DNA from: CAVWDU01 sp963753815
GTDB lineage: Bacteria > Pseudomonadota > Gammaproteobacteria > Pseudomonadales > Halieaceae
Assembly (NCBI GenBank): GCA_963753815.1
Contig: CAVWDU010000003.1
Location: 1,240,001-1,304,000 of the forward strand
DNA length: 64,000 nucleotides
Direction: 5' to 3'
Shown here: positions 42,611 to 50,237 of the stretch, one piece after another
Layout: each line of letters starts with the position of its first letter
Numbering within the stretch: position 1 is the first letter of the stretch
Translations under genes and position numbers: made by a program
Notes under the pieces: generated by a model
Database searches by the model: none
What the model saw: only the letters and a program-made list of their open reading frames with translations
What the model was told of the DNA's origin: nothing

Positions 42611-44008
42611 ATGAGCAGCGGACGAATCGTACAAATCATCGGTGCCGTCATCGACGTAGAATTCCCGCGGGAGGAGGTGCCACGGGTTTACGATGCACTG
42701 ACGGTCCCCGAGAAAGAACTGACACTCGAAGTGCAACAACAGCTGGGTGACGGTGTGGTCAGGGCTATCGCCATGGGGTCGTCCGAAGGTGTGAGCCGCG
42801 GGCTGGCTGTGGAAAACACCGGCAAACCGATATCGGTGCCCGTCGGCCTGGAGACACTGGGTCGAATTATGGATGTCCTCGGCAACCCCATTGACGAGTG
42901 CGGACCCATCGGCGAGCAGGAGCGCGCCTCGATTCACCGCAAGGCGCCGGCATACGACGAGCTGGCGGCGTCCGAGGAACTGCTGGAAACCGGCATCAAG
43001 GTGATCGACCTGGTCTGTCCGTTTGCGAAGGGCGGCAAGGTAGGTCTGTTCGGCGGCGCCGGCGTGGGCAAGACCGTCAACATGATGGAGCTCATCAACA
43101 ATATCGCCACCGAGCACTCGGGGCTGTCGGTATTTGCCGGCGTCGGGGAGCGTACCCGTGAGGGTAACGATTTCTACTACGAAATGCAGGAGTCCAACGT
43201 CGTCGACGTCGAGAACTTCAGCAACTCGAAGGTGGCGATGGTCTACGGTCAGATGAATGAGCCGCCGGGTAACCGTCTGCGTGTCGCCCTGACCGGGCTC
43301 ACCATGGCGGAGAAGTTCAGAGATGAGGGTCGTGACGTACTGCTGTTCATCGACAACATCTACCGGTACACGCTGGCGGGCACCGAGGTGTCGGCGCTAC
43401 TGGGCCGGATGCCGTCCGCGGTGGGTTACCAGCCAACGCTGGCCGAGGAAATGGGTGTGCTGCAGGAGCGCATCACCTCGACCAAAGTAGGTTCCATCAC
43501 TTCGATCCAGGCGGTTTATGTACCCGCAGACGACCTGACAGACCCGTCTCCCGCCACCACGTTCGCACACCTGGACTCCACCGTCGTACTGTCCCGGGAT
43601 ATTGCCGCCAAGGGTATCTATCCCGCGGTTGACCCGCTGGACTCGACGTCGCGCCAGCTCGACCCGCTGCTGATCGGAAATGATCATTACGAGGCCGCTC
43701 GTGGCGTGCAGTCAGTGTTGCAGCGCTACAAGGAACTCAAGGACATCATCGCGATCCTGGGTATGGATGAGTTGTCAGAAGAAGACAAGCAGATCGTGAA
43801 CCGGGCGCGTAAGATCGAGCGGTTCCTGTCCCAGCCCTTCCACGTGGCGGAAGTCTTCACCGGCTCTCCCGGCAAATATGTTTCGCTCAAGGATACGATT
43901 GCCGGGTTCAAGGCCATTCTCGCTGGCGAATATGACCACCTGCCGGAGCAGGCCTTTTACATGGTTGGCGGCATCGAAGAAGCAGTAGAGAAAGCGAAGA
44001 GCCTGTAA
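42611..44008 (+). CDS. atpD: F0F1 ATP synthase subunit beta (465 aa)
   Basis: The catalytic subunit. The P-loop is GGAGVGKTVNMMELI (residues about 149-163). The catalytic Glu is in AGVGERTREGND, and the DELSEED motif in the C-terminal domain is intact (MDELSEEDKQ). LLFIDNIYRYTLAGTEVSALLGRMPSAVGYQ matches the enterobacterial sequence closely, split here only by usual substitutions. Confidence 0.99.
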   Translation: MSSGRIVQIIGAVIDVEFPREEVPRVYDALTVPEKELTLEVQQQLGDGVVRAIAMGSSEGVSRGLAVENTGKPISVPVGLETLGRIMDVLGNPIDECGPIGEQERASIHRKAPAYDELAASEELLETGIKVIDLVCPFAKGGKVGLFGGAGVGKTVNMMELINNIATEHSGLSVFAGVGERTREGNDFYYEMQESNVVDVENFSNSKVAMVYGQMNEPPGNRLRVALTGLTMAEKFRDEGRDVLLFIDNIYRYTLAGTEVSALLGRMPSAVGYQPTLAEEMGVLQERITSTKVGSITSIQAVYVPADDLTDPSPATTFAHLDSTVVLSRDIAAKGIYPAVDPLDSTSRQLDPLLIGNDHYEAARGVQSVLQRYKELKDIIAILGMDELSEEDKQIVNRARKIERFLSQPFHVAEVFTGSPGKYVSLKDTIAGFKAILAGEYDHLPEQAFYMVGGIEEAVEKAKSL

Positions 44009-44038
44009 TCCGACAGGCGTTTTCCCGGGAGTACTGAC

Positions 44039-44467
44039 ATGGCCATGACAATCCACTGCGACATCGTGAGCGCCGAGGAAGAAATTTTCTCCGGGCTCGT
44101 CGAGATGCTGGTGGCCACCGGCGAGGTGGGTGAACTGGGCGTGAGCTATGGCCACGCTCCCCTGCTGACCTCGCTGGTGCCGGGCCCCGTCAGAATCTTA
44201 ACGCAGAACGGAGACGAGCACGTTTACTATGTCTCCGGCGGATTTCTCGAGATCCAGCCCGGGGTGGTTTCGATTCTCGCCGATACCGCCCTGCGCGCGA
44301 AAGACGTGGACGAGGCGGCTGCGGAGGCGGCGCAGCGCGAAGCCGAGCATGCGCTTGCCAACCAGAGTGGTGATTTCGATTACGGCCGCGCGTCGGCGCA
44401 GCTGGCGGAAGCCGCCGCGCAGCTGGCGACCCTGCGAAAAATGCGCAATCGGGCCGGTAGAGGCTAG
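44039..44467 (+). CDS. atpC: F0F1 ATP synthase subunit epsilon (142 aa)
   Basis: The regulatory rotor subunit. The beta-sandwich starts MTIHCDIVSAEEEIFSGLVEMLVATGEVGELGVSYGHAPLLT, with the GGFLEIQPGVVSILADTA core, and the C-terminal helical hairpin ends RNRAGRG. Its TAG stop codon (44465-44467) is the last three bases of the CTAG that forms the left end of a MITE-like element, so the element abuts the operon's last codon. Confidence 0.98.
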   Translation: MAMTIHCDIVSAEEEIFSGLVEMLVATGEVGELGVSYGHAPLLTSLVPGPVRILTQNGDEHVYYVSGGFLEIQPGVVSILADTALRAKDVDEAAAEAAQREAEHALANQSGDFDYGRASAQLAEAAAQLATLRKMRNRAGRG

Positions 44468-44609
44468 CAGCCTGTTGAAACGCCTCAGCCGGCACGATGC
44501 GGCGTTAAAAACCGGCTCAAAATCCTCATGTACTGCCGTGTACACTGCGGTTTTTCGCCGATTTTTGCCTTGCCTCGCACTCGTCTGTGGCGTTTCAACA
44601 GGCTGCTAG
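44464..44609. mobile_element. MITE-like element 1 (146 bp), perfect 21-bp terminal inverted repeats
   Basis: The left end is CTAGCAGCCTGTTGAAACG+CC and the right end is its exact reverse complement, GGCGTTTCAACAGGCTGCTA+G. The CTAG at both ends fits the YTAR target duplication of IS5-group elements, though the repeat itself may include these bases. The interior is non-coding, with TGTAC words (atgtactgccgtgtacactg). A diverged relative is at about 54204-54338. The whole element can fold into a long hairpin and may now end atp-operon transcription. Confidence 0.8.
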
Positions 44610-44982
44610 TCAGCCTGCGCCGCCTCCGCGCCTCGTCCCTCATCCTGACCAGCGAGGGTATAAACCGCGCAGGGGAAGCCTCTCTGGGTTAGTGATCACT
44701 CACTGCTTGCGAGTGGTAACCACCGCAATCCGCGGCTGAGAGGCCCTGCCTACGCAATCGGGGTGGTCTGTCCCCCCGTTTTCCAGCGCGAGCGTCGCTC
44801 GCAGATCCCGCTCGGCGGATGAATACGCCGGGTTATTGCCCTGCCCGGCACTCGCACCCGATGTGCAAATCGTGATCTGGTCCGCTATTTCGGCATTGTT
44901 GCGCTTTACTCCACCGGTGACCGCGGAATAATGTGGAACGCTGTCCTCATCTGGTTGACAGCATGACCATGAGCCGACCGCT
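44610..44982. other. 373-bp spacer before glmU, with a possible gene remnant on the minus strand
   Basis: On the minus strand, an open frame ending at 44700 reads plausibly protein-like from about 44940 (NNAEIADQITICTSGASAGQG, then NNPAYSSAERDLRATLALE). It has no start outside glmU and no recognised family, so it may be the 3' remnant of a gene. On the plus strand a dyad GCTGTC-N11-GACAGC (44940-44962) lies 20 bp before the glmU ATG, and an AGTGATCACT palindrome is near 44692. No clear promoter motif was fixed. Confidence 0.35.
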
Positions 44983-46350
44983 ATGAACCTCGAAGTCATC
45001 ATTCTCGCCGCCGGACAGGGCACCCGCATGAAGTCTGGCCTGCCCAAGGTCCTGCACCCTGTCGCCGGCAGGCCAATGCTGCAGCACGTCATCGATACGG
45101 CCCAGGACTTGCAGCCGGTCGCCGTGCACATCGTCGTCGGTCACGGTGCCGATCGGGTGCGCGAGTCTGTTCAGGCGCCCGATGCACACTGGGTGGTGCA
45201 GGAGGAACGCCTCGGAACCGGGCATGCCGTGTTGCAGGCAATGCCGGCGGTGCAGCCGGAAAGCACGGTGCTGGTGCTTTACGGCGACGTACCGCTGATC
45301 CGCACCCCGATGCTGAAACAGCTCGCTGACCGGGCCGCGGCAGCGCCCGCCCTGCTCACCGCCACGGTGGCTGACCCCACGGGCTACGGCAGGGTTCTTC
45401 GCAACGACAGCGGCGCTGTCGAGGGGGTCGTCGAGGAAAAGGACGCGAATGGCGAGCAGAGAGCCATCCGGGAAATCAATACCGGGGTACTTGCGGCGCC
45501 TGCCAACGACCTCAACCAGTACCTGCCACGGGTGGGTAATGACAATCGGCAGGGTGAGTATTACCTGCCGGATATCCTCGCGCTGGCGGTTGCTGACGGC
45601 AAGTCGGTCGGCAGCAGCCACACCACCGACGAATTGGACATCCTCGGAGTCAATGATCGCCTGCAGCTCAACGCGGTCGAGCGCGAGTTCCAGCGCCGAC
45701 AGGCAGCCGCCCTGCTGCAGCAAGGGGTCTACCTGGCCGACCTGGCGCGAGTGGATATCCGGGGTGAGTTAGTCTGCGGTGAAGACGTGGCAATCGACGT
45801 GAACGTGGTTTTCGAGGGTAATGTGCGCCTGGGTAACGGGGTTTCCATCGGTCCTAACTGTGTATTGTCCGATGTCACGATTGGCGACAACTGTCGTGTA
45901 GAGGCAATGAGCCATCTTCAGGGCGTCACCGTTGGTGCCGGCTGCAGCATAGGCCCGTTTGCGCGTTTACGGCCCGGTACCGAGCTGCGGGACGGCGCCC
46001 GGGTCGGAAACTTCGTGGAGACGAAAAAATCGGTGATCGGGCCGGGCAGCAAGGTCAACCACCTGAGCTATATCGGTGACTGCCAGATGGGCGCGGGGGT
46101 CAATATTGGCGCCGGCACGATCACCTGCAATTACGATGGTGTCGACAAGCATGCCACTGTGATCGGCGATGCCAGTTTCGTCGGCTCCAACAGTACCCTG
46201 GTTGCACCGCTTCAGATCGCCGGTGGGGCGTTCGTGGCAGCCGGGTCGACGGTGACGCGCCGGGTGGGTGAAAAGGAGCTTGCCGTCGGACGCGGTAAGC
46301 AGCGCAACATCAGCGGCTGGAAGCGCCCCGGCGAAACGGCAGGAGAATAG
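44983..46350 (+). CDS. glmU: Bifunctional GlcNAc-1-P uridyltransferase / GlcN-1-P acetyltransferase GlmU (455 aa)
   Basis: It makes UDP-N-acetylglucosamine for peptidoglycan and LPS. The N-terminal pyrophosphorylase has LAAGQGTRMKSGLPKVLHPVAGRPM, LYGDVPLI, and EVINTGV-like REINTGVLA. The C-terminal left-handed beta helix (from about residue 250) has hexapeptide repeats and acetyltransferase residues in KSVIGPGSKVNHLSYIGD and NIGAGTITCNYDG. The 455-aa length is near E. coli (456). glmS follows after 5 bp, so the last and first steps of the amino-sugar route are in one operon. Confidence 0.98.
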   Translation: MNLEVIILAAGQGTRMKSGLPKVLHPVAGRPMLQHVIDTAQDLQPVAVHIVVGHGADRVRESVQAPDAHWVVQEERLGTGHAVLQAMPAVQPESTVLVLYGDVPLIRTPMLKQLADRAAAAPALLTATVADPTGYGRVLRNDSGAVEGVVEEKDANGEQRAIREINTGVLAAPANDLNQYLPRVGNDNRQGEYYLPDILALAVADGKSVGSSHTTDELDILGVNDRLQLNAVEREFQRRQAAALLQQGVYLADLARVDIRGELVCGEDVAIDVNVVFEGNVRLGNGVSIGPNCVLSDVTIGDNCRVEAMSHLQGVTVGAGCSIGPFARLRPGTELRDGARVGNFVETKKSVIGPGSKVNHLSYIGDCQMGAGVNIGAGTITCNYDGVDKHATVIGDASFVGSNSTLVAPLQIAGGAFVAAGSTVTRRVGEKELAVGRGKQRNISGWKRPGETAGE

Positions 46351-46355
46351 CAGGT

Positions 46356-48185
46356 ATGTGTGGAATTGTTGCAGCAACTGCCCGTAGAGAGGTCTCGGGT
46401 ATCCTTCTGGAGGGTCTGCGCAGACTCGAATACCGCGGCTATGATTCAGCGGGAATGGCCCTGATCGACAACGAAGCCAACCTGCAGCTGCACAAACAGC
46501 AGGGTAAAGTGGCGGAGCTGGAAAAATCCCAGGCTCTCAGGCCGTACCTGGGCTGCGCCGGCATCGCCCACACGCGGTGGGCAACACACGGCGAGCCTTC
46601 CGCGGCAAATGCCCACCCGCATGTGTCGGGTGACAGGGTGGCGCTGGTTCACAATGGCATTATCGAAAACCACGCGAGCCTGCGCCAGGAGTTGCAGGCC
46701 GCCGGTTACGAGTTTCAGTCCGCCACGGACACCGAGGTCATTATTCACCTCCTGCATCAACGCCTGGTCGATGGCGACAGCCTGTGGACCGCGATGCAGA
46801 ATGTCGTGGTCAGGCTGAAGGGGGCCTACGCCATTGCCGCCATCGATGTGGCATGCCCGGACGAAATTGTCGCCGCGCGGGAGGGCAGCCCCCTGGTCAT
46901 CGGTGTTGGTATCGGGGAAAACTTTCTCGCCTCGGACCAGATTGCCCTGCGCCAGGTGACTGACCGCTTTGTCTATCTGGAAGAGGGCGACCTCGCCCGG
47001 GTCACACCTTCACGCATTGAGGTCATCGACCGTTCCGGCAGGTCGGTCGAGCGCGACCAGACCCGAATCTCCGAAGCGGTAGAAGTCGCCGAGCTGGGCC
47101 ATTTCGATCATTTCATGCTCAAGGAAATCTACGAGCAGCCCGCCGCGCTGGCCGCCACCTTTGCCGTCGCGCGCGGTGAACGTGTTGACGACTCCCTGTT
47201 CGGTGCCAACGCGGCCGCAGTGTTCGACAAGGTCAAAAATGTACAGATTGTTGCCTGCGGCACGAGCTACCATGCGGGCATGGTCGGGCGCTACTGGCTC
47301 GAGGAGCTCGCCGGTGTGCCGTGCGAGGTCGAAGTGGCCTCTGAATTCCGATACCGCAAGCGGATTCAGCACGAAGGGACGTTACTTGTCACTCTTTCCC
47401 AGTCCGGGGAGACCGCCGATACCCTGGCAGCACTGCGCAATGCCAGGGATTCGGAATTCGTCGGCAGCCTGGTGATCGCCAATGTCGATAACAGCACCCT
47501 GGTTCGGGAAAGTGACCTCGTGTTCCTCACCCGCGCCGGGATTGAGATCGGCGTCGCCTCCACCAAGGCTTTCACCACCCAGTTGGTGGCCATGCTGATG
47601 CTTACCATGGTCCTGGGACGCCGATCCTCTCTCAGTGAGGCACAGGAGCGGGAGCTGATCGCAGCCCTGCGCACGCTGCCGGAACTGGTTCAGGAGACCC
47701 TTTCCCTCGATCCGAAAATAGAGACCCTGTCCGAGCGCTTCATTCCCAAGCACCATGCGCTCTTCCTGGGCCGGGGCATTCAGTACCCGATCGCCATGGA
47801 GGGCGCGCTGAAGCTCAAGGAGATCTCCTACATCCATGCCGAGGCGTACCCGGCCGGCGAGCTGAAACACGGCCCGCTGGCATTGGTGGATGCGGACATG
47901 CCGGTCGTTGCCGTGGCACCGAACGATGACCTGCTGGAGAAGCTTAAATCCAACCTCGAGGAAGTGCGCTCCCGCGGGGGTGAACTCTTCGTGTTTGCCG
48001 ATCGCGAGTCGGGATTTGCCAATGAGCCCAGGGTGACGGTGCTCTCCATGCCCAGCTGCCCCGAGCCGCTGATGCCGATTATCTACACCGTGGCCCTGCA
48101 GTTGCTGTCGTATCACGTGGCCGTGCAGAAAGGCACCGACGTGGACAAGCCGCGCAACCTGGCCAAATCCGTGACCGTGGAGTAG
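46356..48185 (+). CDS. glmS: Glutamine-fructose-6-phosphate aminotransferase GlmS (609 aa)
   Basis: It makes glucosamine-6-phosphate from fructose-6-P and glutamine. The catalytic Cys1 follows the initiator Met in MCGIVAAT. The glutaminase domain has RLEYRGYDSAGMA and HTRWATHGEPSAANAHPH. Two SIS domains follow, with ACGTSYHAG, TLSQSGETADTLAAL and the C-terminal DKPRNLAKSVTVE, which matches the E. coli end. There is no glmS ribozyme or other riboswitch space: only 5 bp separate it from glmU. In enterobacteria the GlrK/GlrR system controls glmS through small RNA GlmY; glrKR is in this window but no GlmY/GlmZ-like RNA was recognised. Confidence 0.99.
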   Translation: MCGIVAATARREVSGILLEGLRRLEYRGYDSAGMALIDNEANLQLHKQQGKVAELEKSQALRPYLGCAGIAHTRWATHGEPSAANAHPHVSGDRVALVHNGIIENHASLRQELQAAGYEFQSATDTEVIIHLLHQRLVDGDSLWTAMQNVVVRLKGAYAIAAIDVACPDEIVAAREGSPLVIGVGIGENFLASDQIALRQVTDRFVYLEEGDLARVTPSRIEVIDRSGRSVERDQTRISEAVEVAELGHFDHFMLKEIYEQPAALAATFAVARGERVDDSLFGANAAAVFDKVKNVQIVACGTSYHAGMVGRYWLEELAGVPCEVEVASEFRYRKRIQHEGTLLVTLSQSGETADTLAALRNARDSEFVGSLVIANVDNSTLVRESDLVFLTRAGIEIGVASTKAFTTQLVAMLMLTMVLGRRSSLSEAQERELIAALRTLPELVQETLSLDPKIETLSERFIPKHHALFLGRGIQYPIAMEGALKLKEISYIHAEAYPAGELKHGPLALVDADMPVVAVAPNDDLLEKLKSNLEEVRSRGGELFVFADRESGFANEPRVTVLSMPSCPEPLMPIIYTVALQLLSYHVAVQKGTDVDKPRNLAKSVTVE

Positions 48186-48262
48186 GCTGTAGCCTGGCCG
48201 CGCCGCGCGCCGCCCGGTAACAGTAAAGTATCGGCATCAGGGGTATGGGGAGGACAGCGGTG

Positions 48263-48646
48263 ATGGAATACCACGGAGGCTGCCACTGCGGGGCGGTTCA
48301 GTTTGTTGTCGAAGCGCCTGAGTCAGTGGAGGTCGAGGACTGTAACTGCTCCATCTGCAGCATGAGCGGCTATCTTCACCTCATCGTGCCCAGTGCGAAG
48401 TTTCGGCTTCTCGCCGGTGAGGAGATGCTCACGACGTACCGCTTCAACAGCGGAGTGGCCCGGCACTATTTCTGCAAAAAATGCGGTATCAAGCCATTCT
48501 ACCGGGCGCGGTCGAACCCGGACGGCGTTGATGTGAACTTGAACTGCCTGCGGGAACGCCCGGCCGAGGTCACCATCGTGCCGTTCGATGGCCAGAACTG
48601 GGAGGCCAACGCGGCAACCCTGGCCCACAAGAGCCGCGACGCCTGA
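48263..48646 (+). CDS. GFA-family (glutathione-dependent formaldehyde-activating-like) zinc protein (127 aa)
   Basis: The family fold with three cysteine clusters: GGCHCGAVQF (Cys about 8 and 10), CNCSICSMSG, and FCKKCGIKPFYR, which together bind zinc. It ends in VNLNCL and a WEAN segment. The biochemical role of most GFA members is not established; the name comes from Gfa of Paracoccus. I chose the ATG at 48263 with GGAGGA 9 nt upstream, over an ATG six codons earlier. Its stop is 6 bp from the convergent stop of the next gene. Confidence 0.9.
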   Translation: MEYHGGCHCGAVQFVVEAPESVEVEDCNCSICSMSGYLHLIVPSAKFRLLAGEEMLTTYRFNSGVARHYFCKKCGIKPFYRARSNPDGVDVNLNCLRERPAEVTIVPFDGQNWEANAATLAHKSRDA

Positions 48647-48652
48647 GCGGAA

Positions 48653-49021
48653 CTACTTGGGATTGGCTTCCTTGTAGGCGCGAATCTCGGTATTGAACTG
48701 CCCGGCCACCGACTCCTCACGGGAAACGGCGGTGTTGTAGGCTTCAAGGGCATTGGCGTATTCGGCCTGCGCAGCCGCGCGCTCGTCCTCGGTGCCCTCT
48801 TTAGCCCTGGCCTCTGCGTCCATGAACTGTTTTTCCAGGCAGTTCATATACTCGATGTTGGCCGACTGGAATGCCTTGACGGCTTTCTGACCGTCCAGCA
48901 TTTGCTCCATGCTTGCCTTTGCGCCCTTGGGCAGGGACGGTGCTTCCGGATTGATGCACTCGGCTGCGAGCAGCGGGCCGCTCGCTGTGAGCACGAGTAC
49001 CATTACAGCGGAGAGTTTCAT
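48653..49021 (-). CDS. Small secreted alpha-helical protein of unknown function (122 aa)
   Basis: The ATG at 49019-49021 begins a signal peptide, MKLSAVMVLVLTASGPLLAAEC, probably cleaved after LLAA. The mature part starts with CINPEAPSLPKGA, then is a continuous amphipathic helix rich in Ala/Glu/Gln, with a second Cys at YMNCLEKQ. The two Cys could form a disulfide that fixes the N-terminal loop. It resembles small periplasmic helical proteins often annotated only as hypothetical. The longer frame upstream has no support. Confidence 0.75.
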   Translation of the reverse strand: MKLSAVMVLVLTASGPLLAAECINPEAPSLPKGAKASMEQMLDGQKAVKAFQSANIEYMNCLEKQFMDAEARAKEGTEDERAAAQAEYANALEAYNTAVSREESVAGQFNTEIRAYKEANPK

Positions 49022-49140
49022 GATCAAGGCCTTATTCAGCGGGTAATTCTGGAAGATTAGCAGCCCCCCGGGGGACTGCCAAGTCGGTCCCGGGGCGCCC
49101 TGGCTCACCGATGCCTGGTAACCCCGGCCAGCGATGGCGT

Positions 49141-50046
49141 CTAATCAGTGCCCACCCAGAGGCCGGAAAGCTTGTGCTCCCGTTCCAGTTGCCGCGCAAC
49201 CTGGCTGGCCGCGGCCTTGCTCTCGAGATCGACTACACGGACGCGGTAGTAGGTCCTGTTGTTGCGCACGCCTGGCACCACGGTGACCCTGCCACTTTCT
49301 GGCGTAAGTCGATCTGCCCAGGACTGGGCGTTGGCACGCTGACTGTAGGAGCTGAAATTGACGAACCAGGTGTCGTTTGCGCCGGCGTTAGCCGGTGAAG
49401 ACGGACCAGCTACGGCGGTGTCGGTGATGGGTTCAACGGGTATCGTGTTTGCAGGTTCCGCAGCGGCGACCAGCGCCACCGGGTTGGTCACGGGTTCCTG
49501 CGTTTTGAGGTTGCCGGCCGTCGAGTCCGTCATCTCAGCCGCGGCCGATTGCTGTTCAGCAAGGGAAGCCTGTAAGCGCTGATTTTCCTGCTTGAGCGTC
49601 GCTATCGTCGCCCGCAATTCGTCGTTGCGCTGTTCAATTCGCCGCAGTGCCAGGCGGGTCTCGGCGTTGCCGGCAGAGGGCCGCACGGGGACGGCCAATT
49701 CTGCCTGCAGACGGGTGATTTCCTCACGCAATTCGCTGCGCTCCTTGACGATACCGTAGCCACCAAAGCTGAGCAGAACTATTGCAGCGACAGCCGCTAT
49801 CAGCAGGCCAGGTGGAATGCGTCCATCGTCCCCATCGATGCTGTCGACCGGATCGTCCGGGTTCCATTGCGGCGCATTGGTTGGGCGTTTTGCCGCCTGA
49901 GCGTCCTCACCCTCTGCGATTGCTCGCTGGCGCTCGGTGGCCTGCTGTTTCGCCACCGTCTCAAGGCTCTGGTCGGCAAAGGCGCTCAGTATCGACGTGG
50001 CTTCCCCGTCATGAGGTTGCCTGCCAGGGGTAGATTCGTCGGCCAT
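49141..50046 (-). CDS. SPOR-domain inner-membrane protein (301 aa)
   Basis: A bitopic membrane protein. The cytoplasmic N-terminus is about 78 residues and acidic. One membrane helix follows (IPPGLLIAAVAAIVLLSFGGYGIV), then a periplasmic coiled coil (ELREEITRLQAEL, RRIEQRNDELRATIATLKQE) and a Pro/Ala linker. The C-terminal SPOR domain (about residues 225-301; TWFVNFSSYSQRANAQSWADRL to YYRVRVVDL) binds denuded septal peptidoglycan. This layout suggests a DamX-like cell-division accessory protein. I chose the ATG at 50044-50046 (MADESTPG). Confidence 0.85.
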   Translation of the reverse strand: MADESTPGRQPHDGEATSILSAFADQSLETVAKQQATERQRAIAEGEDAQAAKRPTNAPQWNPDDPVDSIDGDDGRIPPGLLIAAVAAIVLLSFGGYGIVKERSELREEITRLQAELAVPVRPSAGNAETRLALRRIEQRNDELRATIATLKQENQRLQASLAEQQSAAAEMTDSTAGNLKTQEPVTNPVALVAAAEPANTIPVEPITDTAVAGPSSPANAGANDTWFVNFSSYSQRANAQSWADRLTPESGRVTVVPGVRNNRTYYRVRVVDLESKAAASQVARQLEREHKLSGLWVGTD

Positions 50047-50237
50047 CGGGAAAACCTGCTCCACTGCTCGGGACACCCGGATGTTATCAGAGCGTAATCC
50101 GCATTACCCGCCGTGTTATTGTGTCTTTTTTTGCACGCTCAGGGGATACTCGCGCGTCCCGTATCCGGCGTGGGGGTGATTGCAGCACACTGGACGACGC
50201 GCTGTATGGCGCCGGCGGAATCCCTTAGAATGCCGCG

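Noticed and set aside
46351..46355. glmS ribozyme/riboswitch
   Set aside because: Only 5 bp separate glmU from glmS; there is no room for a leader RNA.
47382..48116. 244-codon minus-strand frame in glmS
   Set aside because: Antisense of a certain gene; no motif.
50047..50237. LexA (SOS) box upstream of uvrD
   Set aside because: No CTGT-N8-ACAG word was found in the divergent spacer.
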